DNA of 53,862 nt from an uncultured Methylococcaceae bacterium (lineage in GTDB: Bacteria; Pseudomonadota; Gammaproteobacteria; Methylococcales; Methylomonadaceae): assembly GCA_903944165.1 (NCBI GenBank), contig CAJAQT010000049.1, positions 1 to 53,862 of the forward strand, in the 5' to 3' direction. Below the pieces are notes generated by a model. The model was not told where the DNA came from, ran no database searches, and saw nothing but the letters and a program-made list of their open reading frames with translations. Below are positions 46,346 to 53,862 of this stretch, piece after piece. Position 1 is the first letter of the stretch; every line of letters begins with the position of its first letter. Position numbers and translations under genes: made by a program.

Positions 46346-46639
46346 AATCTATAAAAAAATAAGTTAAGTAATACCGCTAAGTAATTGTGAACATTACACT
46401 TCAGAGTTATTCACAAAAGCTGTGGATAACTCTGTGTAAAACACCGTTATTAAAAAGCTTAGTAACGGTTTTTATTAGCTTTTTTTCAAATTGTCCAATA
46501 AGCAATCAATACAAACTATCCATTTTAAATCAATAACTTATAAAATAAAAATGAAAAACATTGACATTAAAAAACGTTTTTATTAAAAATAATATACGCA
46601 CAATTAAGCTGTGATTAAACGTCTTAGATGCTAAGTAAT
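46346..46639 (-). promoter_or_regulatory. AT-rich priA upstream region with head-to-head DnaA boxes
   Basis: Arms at 46402-46415 and 46421-46434 form a 14-bp inverted repeat with one mismatch around 5 bases. Inside lie TTATTCACA (one mismatch to the DnaA box) and TGTGGATAA (a perfect DnaA box). A second hairpin (46443-46449 with 46463-46469) and very AT-rich sequence follow, including the palindrome AAAAACGTTTTT. No gene is visible here. Confidence 0.65.
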
Positions 46640-47155
46640 CTATGTCTTAATATTCCGTAATTGCGCCAAACTTAACCCTGCTAACAATAAAAAAGCTAAG
46701 CATGTCCAGGCGGGCATACTAAAGCCCAATAATGTCCAATTAACTTCAGCGCATTCTCCTGTTCCACTCAAGAGTAATTTTAAAGAATTAATTATCGGGA
46801 AATTTTGTAACATATATTCTAAGCCTGGACCACATTCAGGTACTTGATCAGGTGGTAAATGTTGCAACCACACATGACGCAGTGAAATCGTAGCGCCTAA
46901 TAAAGCAATAACGCCACCTGCTAGACTATATATTTTTATCCCCTTGGCACGTGGATTATGAATAACCGCAACAATAAAACATAGGCCCGTCGCAAAAATA
47001 GCAATACGTTGAGATATGCACAACGGACATGGCTCTAAGCCATCTACAAACTGAAAATAAGCCCCCATTACCAACAATAACGCACACCCTAAAAATCCAA
47101 CTAAAAACCACAGTCTAGGATTAAGTTTTATTATCTCGAACATGATTTCCCCCAA
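46640..47155 (-). CDS. dsbB: Disulfide bond formation protein DsbB
   Basis: The product has 171 residues with four TM helices. The first periplasmic loop has the redox pair CPLC (EPCPLCISQR) and the second the cysteines of PECGPG and GECAE. It reoxidises DsbA with quinone. The start could also be the internal Met5. It is transcribed toward priA, separated by the AT-rich gap. Confidence 0.95.
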   Translation of the reverse strand: MGEIMFEIIKLNPRLWFLVGFLGCALLLVMGAYFQFVDGLEPCPLCISQRIAIFATGLCFIVAVIHNPRAKGIKIYSLAGGVIALLGATISLRHVWLQHLPPDQVPECGPGLEYMLQNFPIINSLKLLLSGTGECAEVNWTLLGFSMPAWTCLAFLLLAGLSLAQLRNIKT

Positions 47156-47242
47156 AAATTACATTGAGCAGCTCGCCCTTAAGCGGTTTCGCCCTTAACC
47201 ATAACAAACTATTATTTATTTAGTACGCAAGTGCAACGGTGC

Positions 47243-48907
47243 TTAATCCTTTACCCACCCATCTCGTAACGTCACTGTACGATTAAAAACCAATTGCTCT
47301 TTACTTGCGTCTAATGAATCAAGGCAAAAATATCCCGTCCGTTCAAATTGAAAACGTTGCTCACTGCTTGCCACAGCTAAACTTGCTTCAACACGGCAAT
47401 CATGCAACACGTCCAATGAATTTGGATTTAGCACCGATAAGAAGTTTTCTTCATTATCAGGTTGTGGCACCGTAAATAAACGATGATACAAACGAATCTC
47501 AGCAGGATAAGAATAGTCTTGTGCGACCCAATGAATAACGCCTTTCACTTTACGACCCTCAGGATTTTTTCCTAACGTCGCTTCATCGTAGGTACAGTGC
47601 AATTCAACTATCTGACCGTGCTCATTTTTGATAACTTCATCACAGCGAATCACATACGCACCACGTAAACGTACCTCACCACCCAAGATTAAGCGTTTAT
47701 ATTTTGGTGGTGGCAGCTCAGCAAAATCATCTTGCTCGATTAAAATAACCCGAGCAAAAGGCACCTCGCGATGACCAAGTTCAGGACGTTGAGGATGATT
47801 ACTAAGGCATAATTGTTCACACCGCTCTTCAGGGTAATTTGTAATGACCACCCGCAAAGGCTGTAATACAGCCATCGCACGCAAAGCATTTTCATTTAAA
47901 TCTTCACGAATGCAATACTCTAATACCCCCATTTCAATCCACGAATTTTGCTTCGTTAAGCCAATACGCTCACAAAAATCTTTAATTGCCTTGGGTGTAA
48001 ATCCTGCTCGACGTAAGCCAGCTAAGGTTGGCATACGCGGATCATCCCAGCCCTGCACATGATTTTCCATGACCAATTGATTTAATTTTCGTTTACTAAC
48101 AATAGTGTATTCCAGTTGCAAGCGGGCAAACTCAATTTGTTGAGGATGACTTGGCGTATTCAACTGCGTTAAAACCCAGTCATATAATGGTCGATGATCT
48201 TCAAACTCTAGGGTGCATAAAGAATGGGTAATATTTTCCAACGCATCAGAAAGACAATGGGTATAGTCGTACATTGGATAAATGCACCACGCATCTCCAG
48301 TTCGTTGATGATGGACGCGCCGAATACGGTAAATAGCCGGGTCACGCATATTGATATTAGGCGAAGCCATATCAATTTTTGCACGCAGCACATAAGCACC
48401 ATCGTTAAATTCACCCGCACGCATACGCGCAAATAACTCCAGATTTTCAGCTACAGTTCTTGAACGATCAGGACTTTCTTTGCCAGGCTCTGTTAATGAC
48501 CCACGGTACGCTCTAATCTCATCGGCCGATAAGCTATCTACATACGCTAAACCTTGCTCTATTAATTGCACTGCATACGCATACAACTGCTCAAAATAAT
48601 CCGATGCATGACATAAATTATCCCAAGAAAACCCCAACCACTGCACGTCACGTTGAATAGCTTCCATATATTCAATGCTTTCTTTTTCAGGATTAGTATC
48701 ATCAAAACGTAAATTGCATGAGCCATTATTTTCAATTGCCATCCCAAAATTTAAACAAATGGATTTAGCATGACCAATATGTAAATAGCCATTAGGCTCT
48801 GGAGGAAAGCGCGTAGCCACGCGCCCATTATGTTTATTATTATTACGATCTTCGGCAATTATGTGACGAATAAAATTAGATGAAACTGGAGTATCTTGAG
48901 TCGACAT
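47243..48907 (-). CDS. glnS: Glutaminyl-tRNA synthetase
   Basis: From ATG 48907 the product has 554 residues, as usual for GlnS; a longer frame adds 43 non-homologous residues. Class I motifs are HIGH ([15 protein letters not shown]) and VSKRK (KMSKS type). '[11 protein letters not shown]' and the C-terminal anticodon-binding barrels are present. It charges tRNA-Gln directly. It is divergent from xseA with a 150-base shared promoter region. Confidence 0.96.
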   Translation of the reverse strand: MSTQDTPVSSNFIRHIIAEDRNNNKHNGRVATRFPPEPNGYLHIGHAKSICLNFGMAIENNGSCNLRFDDTNPEKESIEYMEAIQRDVQWLGFSWDNLCHASDYFEQLYAYAVQLIEQGLAYVDSLSADEIRAYRGSLTEPGKESPDRSRTVAENLELFARMRAGEFNDGAYVLRAKIDMASPNINMRDPAIYRIRRVHHQRTGDAWCIYPMYDYTHCLSDALENITHSLCTLEFEDHRPLYDWVLTQLNTPSHPQQIEFARLQLEYTIVSKRKLNQLVMENHVQGWDDPRMPTLAGLRRAGFTPKAIKDFCERIGLTKQNSWIEMGVLEYCIREDLNENALRAMAVLQPLRVVITNYPEERCEQLCLSNHPQRPELGHREVPFARVILIEQDDFAELPPPKYKRLILGGEVRLRGAYVIRCDEVIKNEHGQIVELHCTYDEATLGKNPEGRKVKGVIHWVAQDYSYPAEIRLYHRLFTVPQPDNEENFLSVLNPNSLDVLHDCRVEASLAVASSEQRFQFERTGYFCLDSLDASKEQLVFNRTVTLRDGWVKD

Positions 48908-49057
48908 GGCTATAAAAACATCCGCTAGAAAAGAAAACCACACTGAGTGGCTAGAAAAAATAAAACCTGTATTATTATCATTAGGATAATACTGTAAATG
49001 TATAAACCAGTAAAGCACGCCCAATTGGCACATCAAAGCAATTCATACCTCACCTTT

Positions 49058-50416
49058 ATGACCACCTTCTTACCGCAAGCAACCTCCCATACACTTACCG
49101 TATCTCAGTTAAATAAATTAAGTAATCAATTACTTAGCTCACAATTATTTAACATTAAGGTGATTGGTGAAATTTCAAACTTAAGCACACCATCCTCAGG
49201 ACATTGGTATTTTTCACTTAAAGATGCCAATGCTCACGTGCGCTGTGCAATGTTTAAACATCAACAAAAAAAAACCAGTGTTAAACCCAAAGAGGGTTTG
49301 TCCGTGGTTATTAAAGCACAAGTGAGCATTTATGAGCCACGCGGGGACTATCAATTAATTGTTGAGGCTATCGAAGCCGCTGGTAATGGTCAATTACAGC
49401 AAGCCTATGAAGCGTTAAAAACAAAACTGGCTGAAGAAGGTTTATTTGCCAATCACCATAAAAAATCCATTCCTAAACTCCCCACCACCATTGGTATTAT
49501 TACCTCACCAACAGGAGCTGCCTTACACGATATATTAACCGTTCTAAAAAGACGTTTTGCCGCCATACCTATTATTATTTATCCCGTGAGCGTTCAAGGC
49601 GAAAAGGCCAAAACAGAGATTGCTCTCGCCATTACACAAGCAAATGATAGCCCATTATGCGACGTACTTATTCTTGGTCGCGGCGGCGGTTCATTAGAAG
49701 ATTTATGGGCATTCAATGAAGAAATCGTAGCCCGCGCTATATTTGCCAGTGAAATACCTATTATTGCTGCAATAGGCCATGAAACCGACATAACCATTGC
49801 TGATTTTATTGCTGACCTTCGTGCACCCACCCCCTCTGCCGCAGCCGAATTAGCCAGCCCAGATAGTCAAGAATGGTTTAATCAATTCGAGTACCACCAT
49901 AACCGCTTAAAAAACGCCATGGTTCAGCACATCAAACACCAACAAAATCGCACTAATTGGCTAACAAAACGCTTGGAACAACAACATCCACAACAAACTT
50001 TAAGCAGAAATTGCCAACATCTGGATGACTTAGAAACACGACTAAAACAAGCTATCTGCCACAATATCAATGCACTTAGCCATGCTTATGATCGAAAAAA
50101 AATACGTTTACAGCACTTAAGTCCAACTGAAAAAATTCAACTCTATCGCCATCAAGTAAGCCATTTACACCATTATTTGCCCACATTAATCTTAACTAAG
50201 CTCCAGCAATTACAGCAAGAAATACAGCGCAATAGCCAAACATTACAGGCAATCAGCCCTTTAGCAACACTTGAGCGCGGTTATGCGCTAGTTTTAAATC
50301 CTCTAAGCGGGGAAATTATTCGTAGTGTAAAGCAATTAACAATTGGAGAAAGGATAGAAACTAGAGTGGGTGATGGACAACTCGTGAGTACCATAACGCA
50401 TATTGACAACAGCTAA
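49058..50416 (+). CDS. xseA: Exodeoxyribonuclease VII large subunit
   Basis: From ATG 49058 the product has 452 residues; this puts TLTVSQLN at the family position. ATG 48998 would add 20 residues not usual for XseA. An OB-fold (about 12-105, 'GEISNLSTPSSGHWYFSLKD') is followed by the catalytic domain with 'GIITSPTGAALHDIL', 'LILGRGGGSLEDLWAFNEE' and 'AIGHETDITIADFIADLRAPTPSAAAEL'. A long coiled-coil arm follows. xseB is not in the window. Confidence 0.95.
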   Translation: MTTFLPQATSHTLTVSQLNKLSNQLLSSQLFNIKVIGEISNLSTPSSGHWYFSLKDANAHVRCAMFKHQQKKTSVKPKEGLSVVIKAQVSIYEPRGDYQLIVEAIEAAGNGQLQQAYEALKTKLAEEGLFANHHKKSIPKLPTTIGIITSPTGAALHDILTVLKRRFAAIPIIIYPVSVQGEKAKTEIALAITQANDSPLCDVLILGRGGGSLEDLWAFNEEIVARAIFASEIPIIAAIGHETDITIADFIADLRAPTPSAAAELASPDSQEWFNQFEYHHNRLKNAMVQHIKHQQNRTNWLTKRLEQQHPQQTLSRNCQHLDDLETRLKQAICHNINALSHAYDRKKIRLQHLSPTEKIQLYRHQVSHLHHYLPTLILTKLQQLQQEIQRNSQTLQAISPLATLERGYALVLNPLSGEIIRSVKQLTIGERIETRVGDGQLVSTITHIDNS

Positions 50417-50642
50417 CTGCACAACTTGATGTCGAGCAGTTTATGTCGTTTATGACAGTCTATACACGGTTCTTTCAATGTTGTTAAACCACTTTACAAT
50501 GCCTGTTTTCATTCTGAAAAAATCCTAAAATAAAACCTTATGGTTAACACAGAACTACAACATTGATAACAAGGATATCCCGTCGTTCAATATCCTTACT
50601 CTGAGAATACACATCGTACTTGTCTTTTTAACAGGATGTTAT

Positions 50643-51050
50643 TTATTGAACCGTTTTGTATAGCCCATCCAGCACCAATGAATTTGGACTCACCATACCA
50701 ACAATCTGCTTGTTTTCAAGAACGGGTGCCCTGACCAGATTATAATTGGCAAACAGTCGGGAGCAATAGCGGATATCCATATCGGGATGCACCGATATTA
50801 CTGGTTTACTCATGATCTCATAAACGTTAACCCGATCTGGCGCCCGGTCTTTAGCCAGCACATGACGAGCAATATCACCAGAAGTAACCATGCCGTATTC
50901 ATCATCCTCATTGCGTTTATTAACAATCAGAACAGCTGTTTTAAGGGTTTTCATTTTTTTTAAGGCATCGGCTACCGTGGCAATACCGTCAATGGTGCCG
51001 AAGTCGGTTTTCATGACATCTTTAACGCGGATTAGCTTGTTGACCATCAT
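50643..51050 (-). CDS. CBS-domain protein of the DUF1538 operon
   Basis: The product has 135 residues, two CBS motifs only ('VKDVMKTDFGTIDG', 'MVTSGDIARHVLA', 'IMSKPVISVHPDMD', 'GMVSPNSLVLDG'). CBS pairs usually bind adenine nucleotides and gate partner proteins. It overlaps the PII-like gene (ATGA), so it is the last gene of the four-gene unit and probably a regulatory subunit of the DUF1538 transporter. Confidence 0.88.
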   Translation of the reverse strand: MMVNKLIRVKDVMKTDFGTIDGIATVADALKKMKTLKTAVLIVNKRNEDDEYGMVTSGDIARHVLAKDRAPDRVNVYEIMSKPVISVHPDMDIRYCSRLFANYNLVRAPVLENKQIVGMVSPNSLVLDGLYKTVQ

Positions 51051-51397
51051 ATTTTATCTTCCAGTTCATGGGTTAATTCTTCAACTTGACGCATGACGCC
51101 AATGGCATCTTCAACATCAACCTGAAAGGCAATGCCGGTGCCAGGTTTATTATCAAATTGTGCGGCCTTGGCAATGGTTTCCAGAATGTGTCGACTAAGG
51201 TGTTCTTCGACCAGAAATAACAGGACATCACGTTGCGTCTCCAAGGTCAGCCCAAAAAAGGTTTTTGACTGATTCAGCCCTTCGCCCCGCGCTGAATTGA
51301 TGACGGTCGCGCCTTTAGCGCCATTTTTACGCGCGGTATCAAGCACCAGGTCGGTTTTATTATCTTCAACAAAAGCAATAATTAATTTGAAATGCAT
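51047..51397 (-). CDS. PII-like signal protein of the DUF1538 operon
   Basis: From ATG 51397 the product has 116 residues. It shows the PII-like pattern: 'HFKLIIAFVEDNKTDLVLDT', 'ARKNGAKGATVINSARGEG', and a C-terminal strand 'GTGIAFQVDVEDAIGV' like the PII 'GDGKIFV' region. The T-loop Tyr of classic GlnB is absent. PII-like proteins sense nucleotides or ions and control neighbouring transporters. It lies 8 bases after the second DUF1538 gene. Confidence 0.85.
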   Translation of the reverse strand: MHFKLIIAFVEDNKTDLVLDTARKNGAKGATVINSARGEGLNQSKTFFGLTLETQRDVLLFLVEEHLSRHILETIAKAAQFDNKPGTGIAFQVDVEDAIGVMRQVEELTHELEDKI

Positions 51398-51405
51398 GGT
51401 TTTTC

Positions 51406-52185
51406 TCAGGATTTTGATGAGCGAGTGCGGGTACCAAGCCAATGTGCAAGTTGCGCATAACCCAGAACCGCAATGATAGGGAATAAACTGGCAAAGGCGA
51501 TTAAACCAAAACCATCCAGTAACGGGTTTCGCCCCGGCACTGCCTCGGCCAGACCCAAGCCTAAGGCAGTCACCAGCGGCACGGTAACGGTCGAGGTTGT
51601 TACCCCGCCAGAATCATAAGCCAGGCCAATAATCATTTTAGGTGCAAAAAAAGTTTGTATCAGCACGACAACATAACCCGATATTATAAAATAATAAAGC
51701 TCGATACCCGTAACAATCCTGAAAGCGCCTAAAGCGATACCGAAAGCAACGCCAATGGAAACCGCAATACGTAACCCCCAGGCATGAATAGCGCCCCCTG
51801 AAATTTGCTCGGCTTTAAGGGCGACAGCGAGTAAGGAGGGTTCTGCAAGGGTCGTTGCAAAACCAATACTGGCGGCAAAGACATAGACCCAGCTATAAGC
51901 TTGCCAGGACAGCGGTTGTTGATTAGGGTTAAAACCCAGAAATTCAGGCGAGGTCAGTTGGGTGGCCATCAATTTCCCCAGTGGGAACAAGGCCATTTCC
52001 AGACCTTCCAGAAAGAAGGCAATGCCCAATAACACATACAAAAAACCGATGAGGGTTTTTTTGGGGTGAGCCAAGGGTTTGCGAATCACCAATAACTGAA
52101 AGCCAATGATAATACCGGCGATAGGGAGAATATCCCGGCAGGTTGCCAATAGAGACAGCGCGAAATGAATTGACCAAGCGATCAT
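51406..52185 (-). CDS. DUF1538 membrane transporter subunit, second copy
   Basis: The product has 259 residues with about seven hydrophobic segments. DUF1538 marks are '[11 protein letters not shown]', '[20 protein letters not shown]' and '[18 protein letters not shown]'. The same marks occur in the upstream gene, so the two are paralogues. Paired DUF1538 proteins have, to my recollection, been reported as a two-component Na+(K+)/H+ antiporter (UmpAB) in Halomonas. It overlaps the first copy by 4 bases. Confidence 0.88.
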   Translation of the reverse strand: MIAWSIHFALSLLATCRDILPIAGIIIGFQLLVIRKPLAHPKKTLIGFLYVLLGIAFFLEGLEMALFPLGKLMATQLTSPEFLGFNPNQQPLSWQAYSWVYVFAASIGFATTLAEPSLLAVALKAEQISGGAIHAWGLRIAVSIGVAFGIALGAFRIVTGIELYYFIISGYVVVLIQTFFAPKMIIGLAYDSGGVTTSTVTVPLVTALGLGLAEAVPGRNPLLDGFGLIAFASLFPIIAVLGYAQLAHWLGTRTRSSKS

Positions 52186-52910
52186 AAAAGAATCCCATAA
52201 GCCATTACGAAAATCATCGGTGTCAACGATGCAAAAGCGATCAGTCCAAAACCGTCAATCATTGGATTACGACCTTTAATGGCAGTGGCGAGTCCTACAC
52301 CCAGCGCAGTTACCAAGGGAACGGTAATGGTTGAGGTAGTAACGCCACCCGAATCATAAGCGATCCCGATGATCTCTGCGGGTGCAAACGGCGTTAGAAT
52401 GAGCACGCCACAATAGCCGCCAATAATTAAATAATACAAAGGCCAGCCCCTGATGATTCTTAACACGCCGATTACAATGGCAAAACCAACGGACAGGGCA
52501 ACCGTAATACGCAGTCCCAAAGCATAACTGTCTCTGGCCGCTTCGGTTTGCTCAATGATATTGCCTTTACTGGCGATGTTTGCCGCTTCCTTGGCAATGG
52601 CAATCAGCGCCGGTTCGGCGACGGTGGTACCAAAGCCCAAACAGAAGGCAAACGTCAGTAGCCAAAATAAACTGCCTTTTTTGGCAAAGGCATAAGCCAT
52701 TGCCTCGCCCAGAGGGAAAAGACTTTGTTCCAGTCCCTGAATAAAAAGGGTAAGGCCAAGAATAACAAAAAGCGTACCGATAATTAGACGGGTAATATCA
52801 GGTATCGGTTGACCAATTATCAGAACCTGAAAAATCAAAACAACGGCAAGTATGGGCAACAAATCAAGAAAACTACTGAATAATTGCTTAATAAAACGGA
52901 TCTCTAACAT
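52182..52910 (-). CDS. DUF1538 membrane transporter subunit, first copy
   Basis: From ATG 52910 the product has 242 residues; an earlier TTG at 52970 is unlikely. '[17 protein letters not shown]', '[20 protein letters not shown]' and '[18 protein letters not shown]' match DUF1538. It is the first gene of DUF1538-DUF1538-PII-CBS. Base composition here is more GC-rich than in the rest of the window, and a dead toxin-antitoxin locus lies just upstream, so the operon may be acquired. Confidence 0.88.
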   Translation of the reverse strand: MLEIRFIKQLFSSFLDLLPILAVVLIFQVLIIGQPIPDITRLIIGTLFVILGLTLFIQGLEQSLFPLGEAMAYAFAKKGSLFWLLTFAFCLGFGTTVAEPALIAIAKEAANIASKGNIIEQTEAARDSYALGLRITVALSVGFAIVIGVLRIIRGWPLYYLIIGGYCGVLILTPFAPAEIIGIAYDSGGVTTSTITVPLVTALGVGLATAIKGRNPMIDGFGLIAFASLTPMIFVMAYGILL

Positions 52911-52957
52911 TGATAGGCCAATTTTTTGAAGAGGGCTTGATTGTATAGTAAATATCT

Positions 52958-53344
52958 TCACGATACACAATCAATATCGTAGTGTTTAAAAACACTGTCA
53001 GCACTGACTAAATTTAAGTTTTCTGATTGCGCTTGTATTAATATCAACCTATCAAAGGGATCGTTATGATGGGGAGGCAGGTTCTTCAAGGCATAAATAT
53101 GCGCCGCTTCAATGGCTAGTATGTGTAAACCATTCTCCATACATTGTTGTTCAATCAGTTCATTAAGCCGGCAAATCAAGAGCGAGTTTACCCAGTTGAT
53201 TTTTGATCTGCATTTCTCAAATACTGGCCATACTCATGAAAACATCGCTATCTATGTTTTCATAGAGATTCATTACCTGTAGGGGGATTTTTTCAGGGGC
53301 ATTTCTTAGCCATAAAAAACATGCGTATCCAGTAACAGCTTCAT
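52958..53344 (-). pseudogene. vapC: Decayed VapC-type PIN-domain toxin
   Basis: Reading from ATG 53344, MKLLLDTHVF is a normal PIN start with the first catalytic Asp. A missing T in a run of six (53314-53319) shifts the frame; the continuation LWLRNAPEKIPL is in the next frame. There SIWE has become SI-stop-E (53217-53219). An extra G at about 53168-53171 shifts the frame again, after which LNELIEQQ to the final [16 protein letters not shown] is open, including 'HHNDPFDRLILIQA'. With three lesions the protein cannot be made, unless these are sequence errors. Confidence 0.8.
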
Positions 53345-53546
53345 GGTTGACCTGACCAAAAATCATCACCCAAGGGTGCGTCAAAATCATCGCTGATACG
53401 AATTTTATCTTTATATTCCCTCACAGTTCTTTTTGATGATTGCTGCCGTAACTGTTGCTTCCTTAAAAAAGCCACAAAATCAAAGACCTGTTTTTGTAAT
53501 TCAGGCGCTAAAACTTCAAACTCATGCACTATTGCTGACTATTCAT
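53341..53546 (-). pseudogene. VapB-like DUF2281 antitoxin, probably frameshifted near the start
   Basis: The body 'LAPELQKQVFDFVAFLRKQQ' and the tail 'RISDDFDAPLGDDFW' are typical of DUF2281-type antitoxins encoded before PIN toxins. The natural ATG at 53546 reads MNSQQ and then hits a stop; one missing base near 53532 would restore the frame. A GTG at 53529 gives a shortened 62-residue form. Its stop overlaps the vapC start by 4 bases. Confidence 0.7.
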
Positions 53547-53736
53547 CGTAATGTCCTGTTTAGAAAGGGTTACAAACTTTTTACATCATCAATGCCGTAT
53601 TGCTTGAGAATCTGAATGGCATTGGTTTTAACGACATTTTTATTATCGTTCCCACGCTCCAGCGTCACTGCCATTAAGTTAAGGATAATCGTCAATAAAG
53701 CAGATAGTTATGTTGATAAATCCCCCCTACCCACCC
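53547..53736. other. Non-coding stretch with a partial GTTCCCACGCT-type repeat
   Basis: A minus-strand 34-codon frame (53570-53674) is open but unrecognised and may be chance. TCGTTCCCACGCTCCAGCGT at 53646-53665 resembles one arm of a short repeat that I recall as common in many proteobacterial genomes; the second arm is missing here. Nothing else is evident before the IS edge. Confidence 0.35.
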
Positions 53737-53862
53737 TGTAGTGGTCTAATAAAAACAGACACCCAGATAGGTTGATATACTTAATCAATCAAAATGGGGA
53801 CATTATCATGAATAAAGAACGTCGAGTATTTGATACCACGTTTAAATTAGAAGTCGTTAAAC
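53737..53862 (+). mobile_element. Left end of an IS3-family-like element (truncated by window)
   Basis: TGTAGTGGTCTAATAAAAAC at 53737 has the TG start and sequence style of IS3-family terminal repeats. It is followed 71 bases later by a transposase start. The right end is outside the window, so the repeat pair and target duplication cannot be checked. Confidence 0.6.
53808..53862 (+). CDS. IS3-type transposase OrfA, first 18 codons
   Basis: ATG 53808 opens MNKERRVFDTTFKLEVVK, which is the usual OrfA beginning (basic, then FK-E-VK leading into the helix-turn-helix). 'ggggacattatc' gives a ribosome binding site. The rest lies outside the window. Confidence 0.7.
   Translation, partial: MNKERRVFDTTFKLEVVK

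Noticed and set aside
46346-46639. Chromosomal origin of replication near priA
   Set aside because: Only two DnaA boxes are seen, no dnaA, dnaN, gidA or rpmH is nearby, and AT-richness alone is not enough. Kept only as a DnaA-box palindrome.
48908-49036. 43-residue N-terminal extension of glnS
   Set aside because: It has no similarity to GlnS N-termini, overlaps the divergent xseA upstream region, and the ATG at 48907 gives the normal length.
53570-53674. 34-codon frame as a real small gene
   Set aside because: It includes part of a repeat-like GTTCCCACGCT sequence, lacks a clear ribosome binding site and I recognise no family.
1-53862. CRISPR array, tRNA or rRNA genes
   Set aside because: I saw no regularly spaced repeats and no rRNA or tRNA-like segments on either strand.

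Overview
The window is a chromosomal segment of an AT-leaning gammaproteobacterium. The order of the cox cluster, the miaB-ybeZ-ybeY-corC operon, ftsY-ftsE-ftsX-rpoH and a secreted DUF4266/DUF3570/ApbE cluster would fit Methylococcales or a related deep gammaproteobacterial order. I cannot fix the genus, because no methane-oxidation genes, rRNA or tRNA genes are visible.

Layout. 0-7.9 kb: secreted and outer-membrane accessory genes: a partial unknown protein, an STN-like/HEAT protein, three tandem paralogous secreted proteins, a TlpA-like thioredoxin, a DUF4266 lipoprotein, a two-part DUF3570 barrel protein with His- and Met-rich stretches, and ApbE. 7.9-18.5 kb: housekeeping genes (sodB, CYTH, a TPR protein, fdxA, miaB-ybeZ-ybeY-corC-galE, argC, aroE-tlpA-hemJ, GIY-YIG). 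18.5-27.1 kb: envelope and signalling genes (retropepsin-like protease, a chemoreceptor with three sensor modules, an MscS-type channel, a degenerate ABC protein, a fungal-Exg1-like GH5). 27.5-38.9 kb: aa3-type cytochrome oxidase (coxB with two haem c domains, coxA, a 32-residue protein, cox11, coxC), DUF2909, SURF1 and a SCO-like protein. This runs directly into an in-frame fusion of haem A synthase (CtaA) with the SRP receptor FtsY, followed by ftsEX and rpoH. 38.9-50.4 kb: TIGR02647 protein, an ornithine-lipid pair (olsB-olsA), GT4, ABC-F, and priA, dsbB, glnS and xseA. 50.6-53.9 kb: a compositionally different block with two DUF1538 transporter subunits, a PII-like protein and a CBS protein, then a decayed vapBC locus and the left edge of an IS3-type element.

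Most notable points: (1) the CtaA-FtsY fusion, with all four haem-ligand histidines and both cysteine pairs retained; (2) a perfect CIRCE operator in front of rpoH; (3) a Pho-box array correctly placed before olsBA; (4) an ABC protein in which Walker A, the Q-loop, the signature, the Walker B Asp and the H-switch are all altered; (5) a chemoreceptor with three tandem TM-4HB-TM sensor modules, almost touching a channel gene; (6) a secreted paralogue with an exact ApbE-type flavinylation motif (D-x-x-S-G-A-T) in the same cluster as apbE; (7) the DUF1538/PII/CBS operon; and (8) a head-to-head DnaA-box palindrome upstream of priA.
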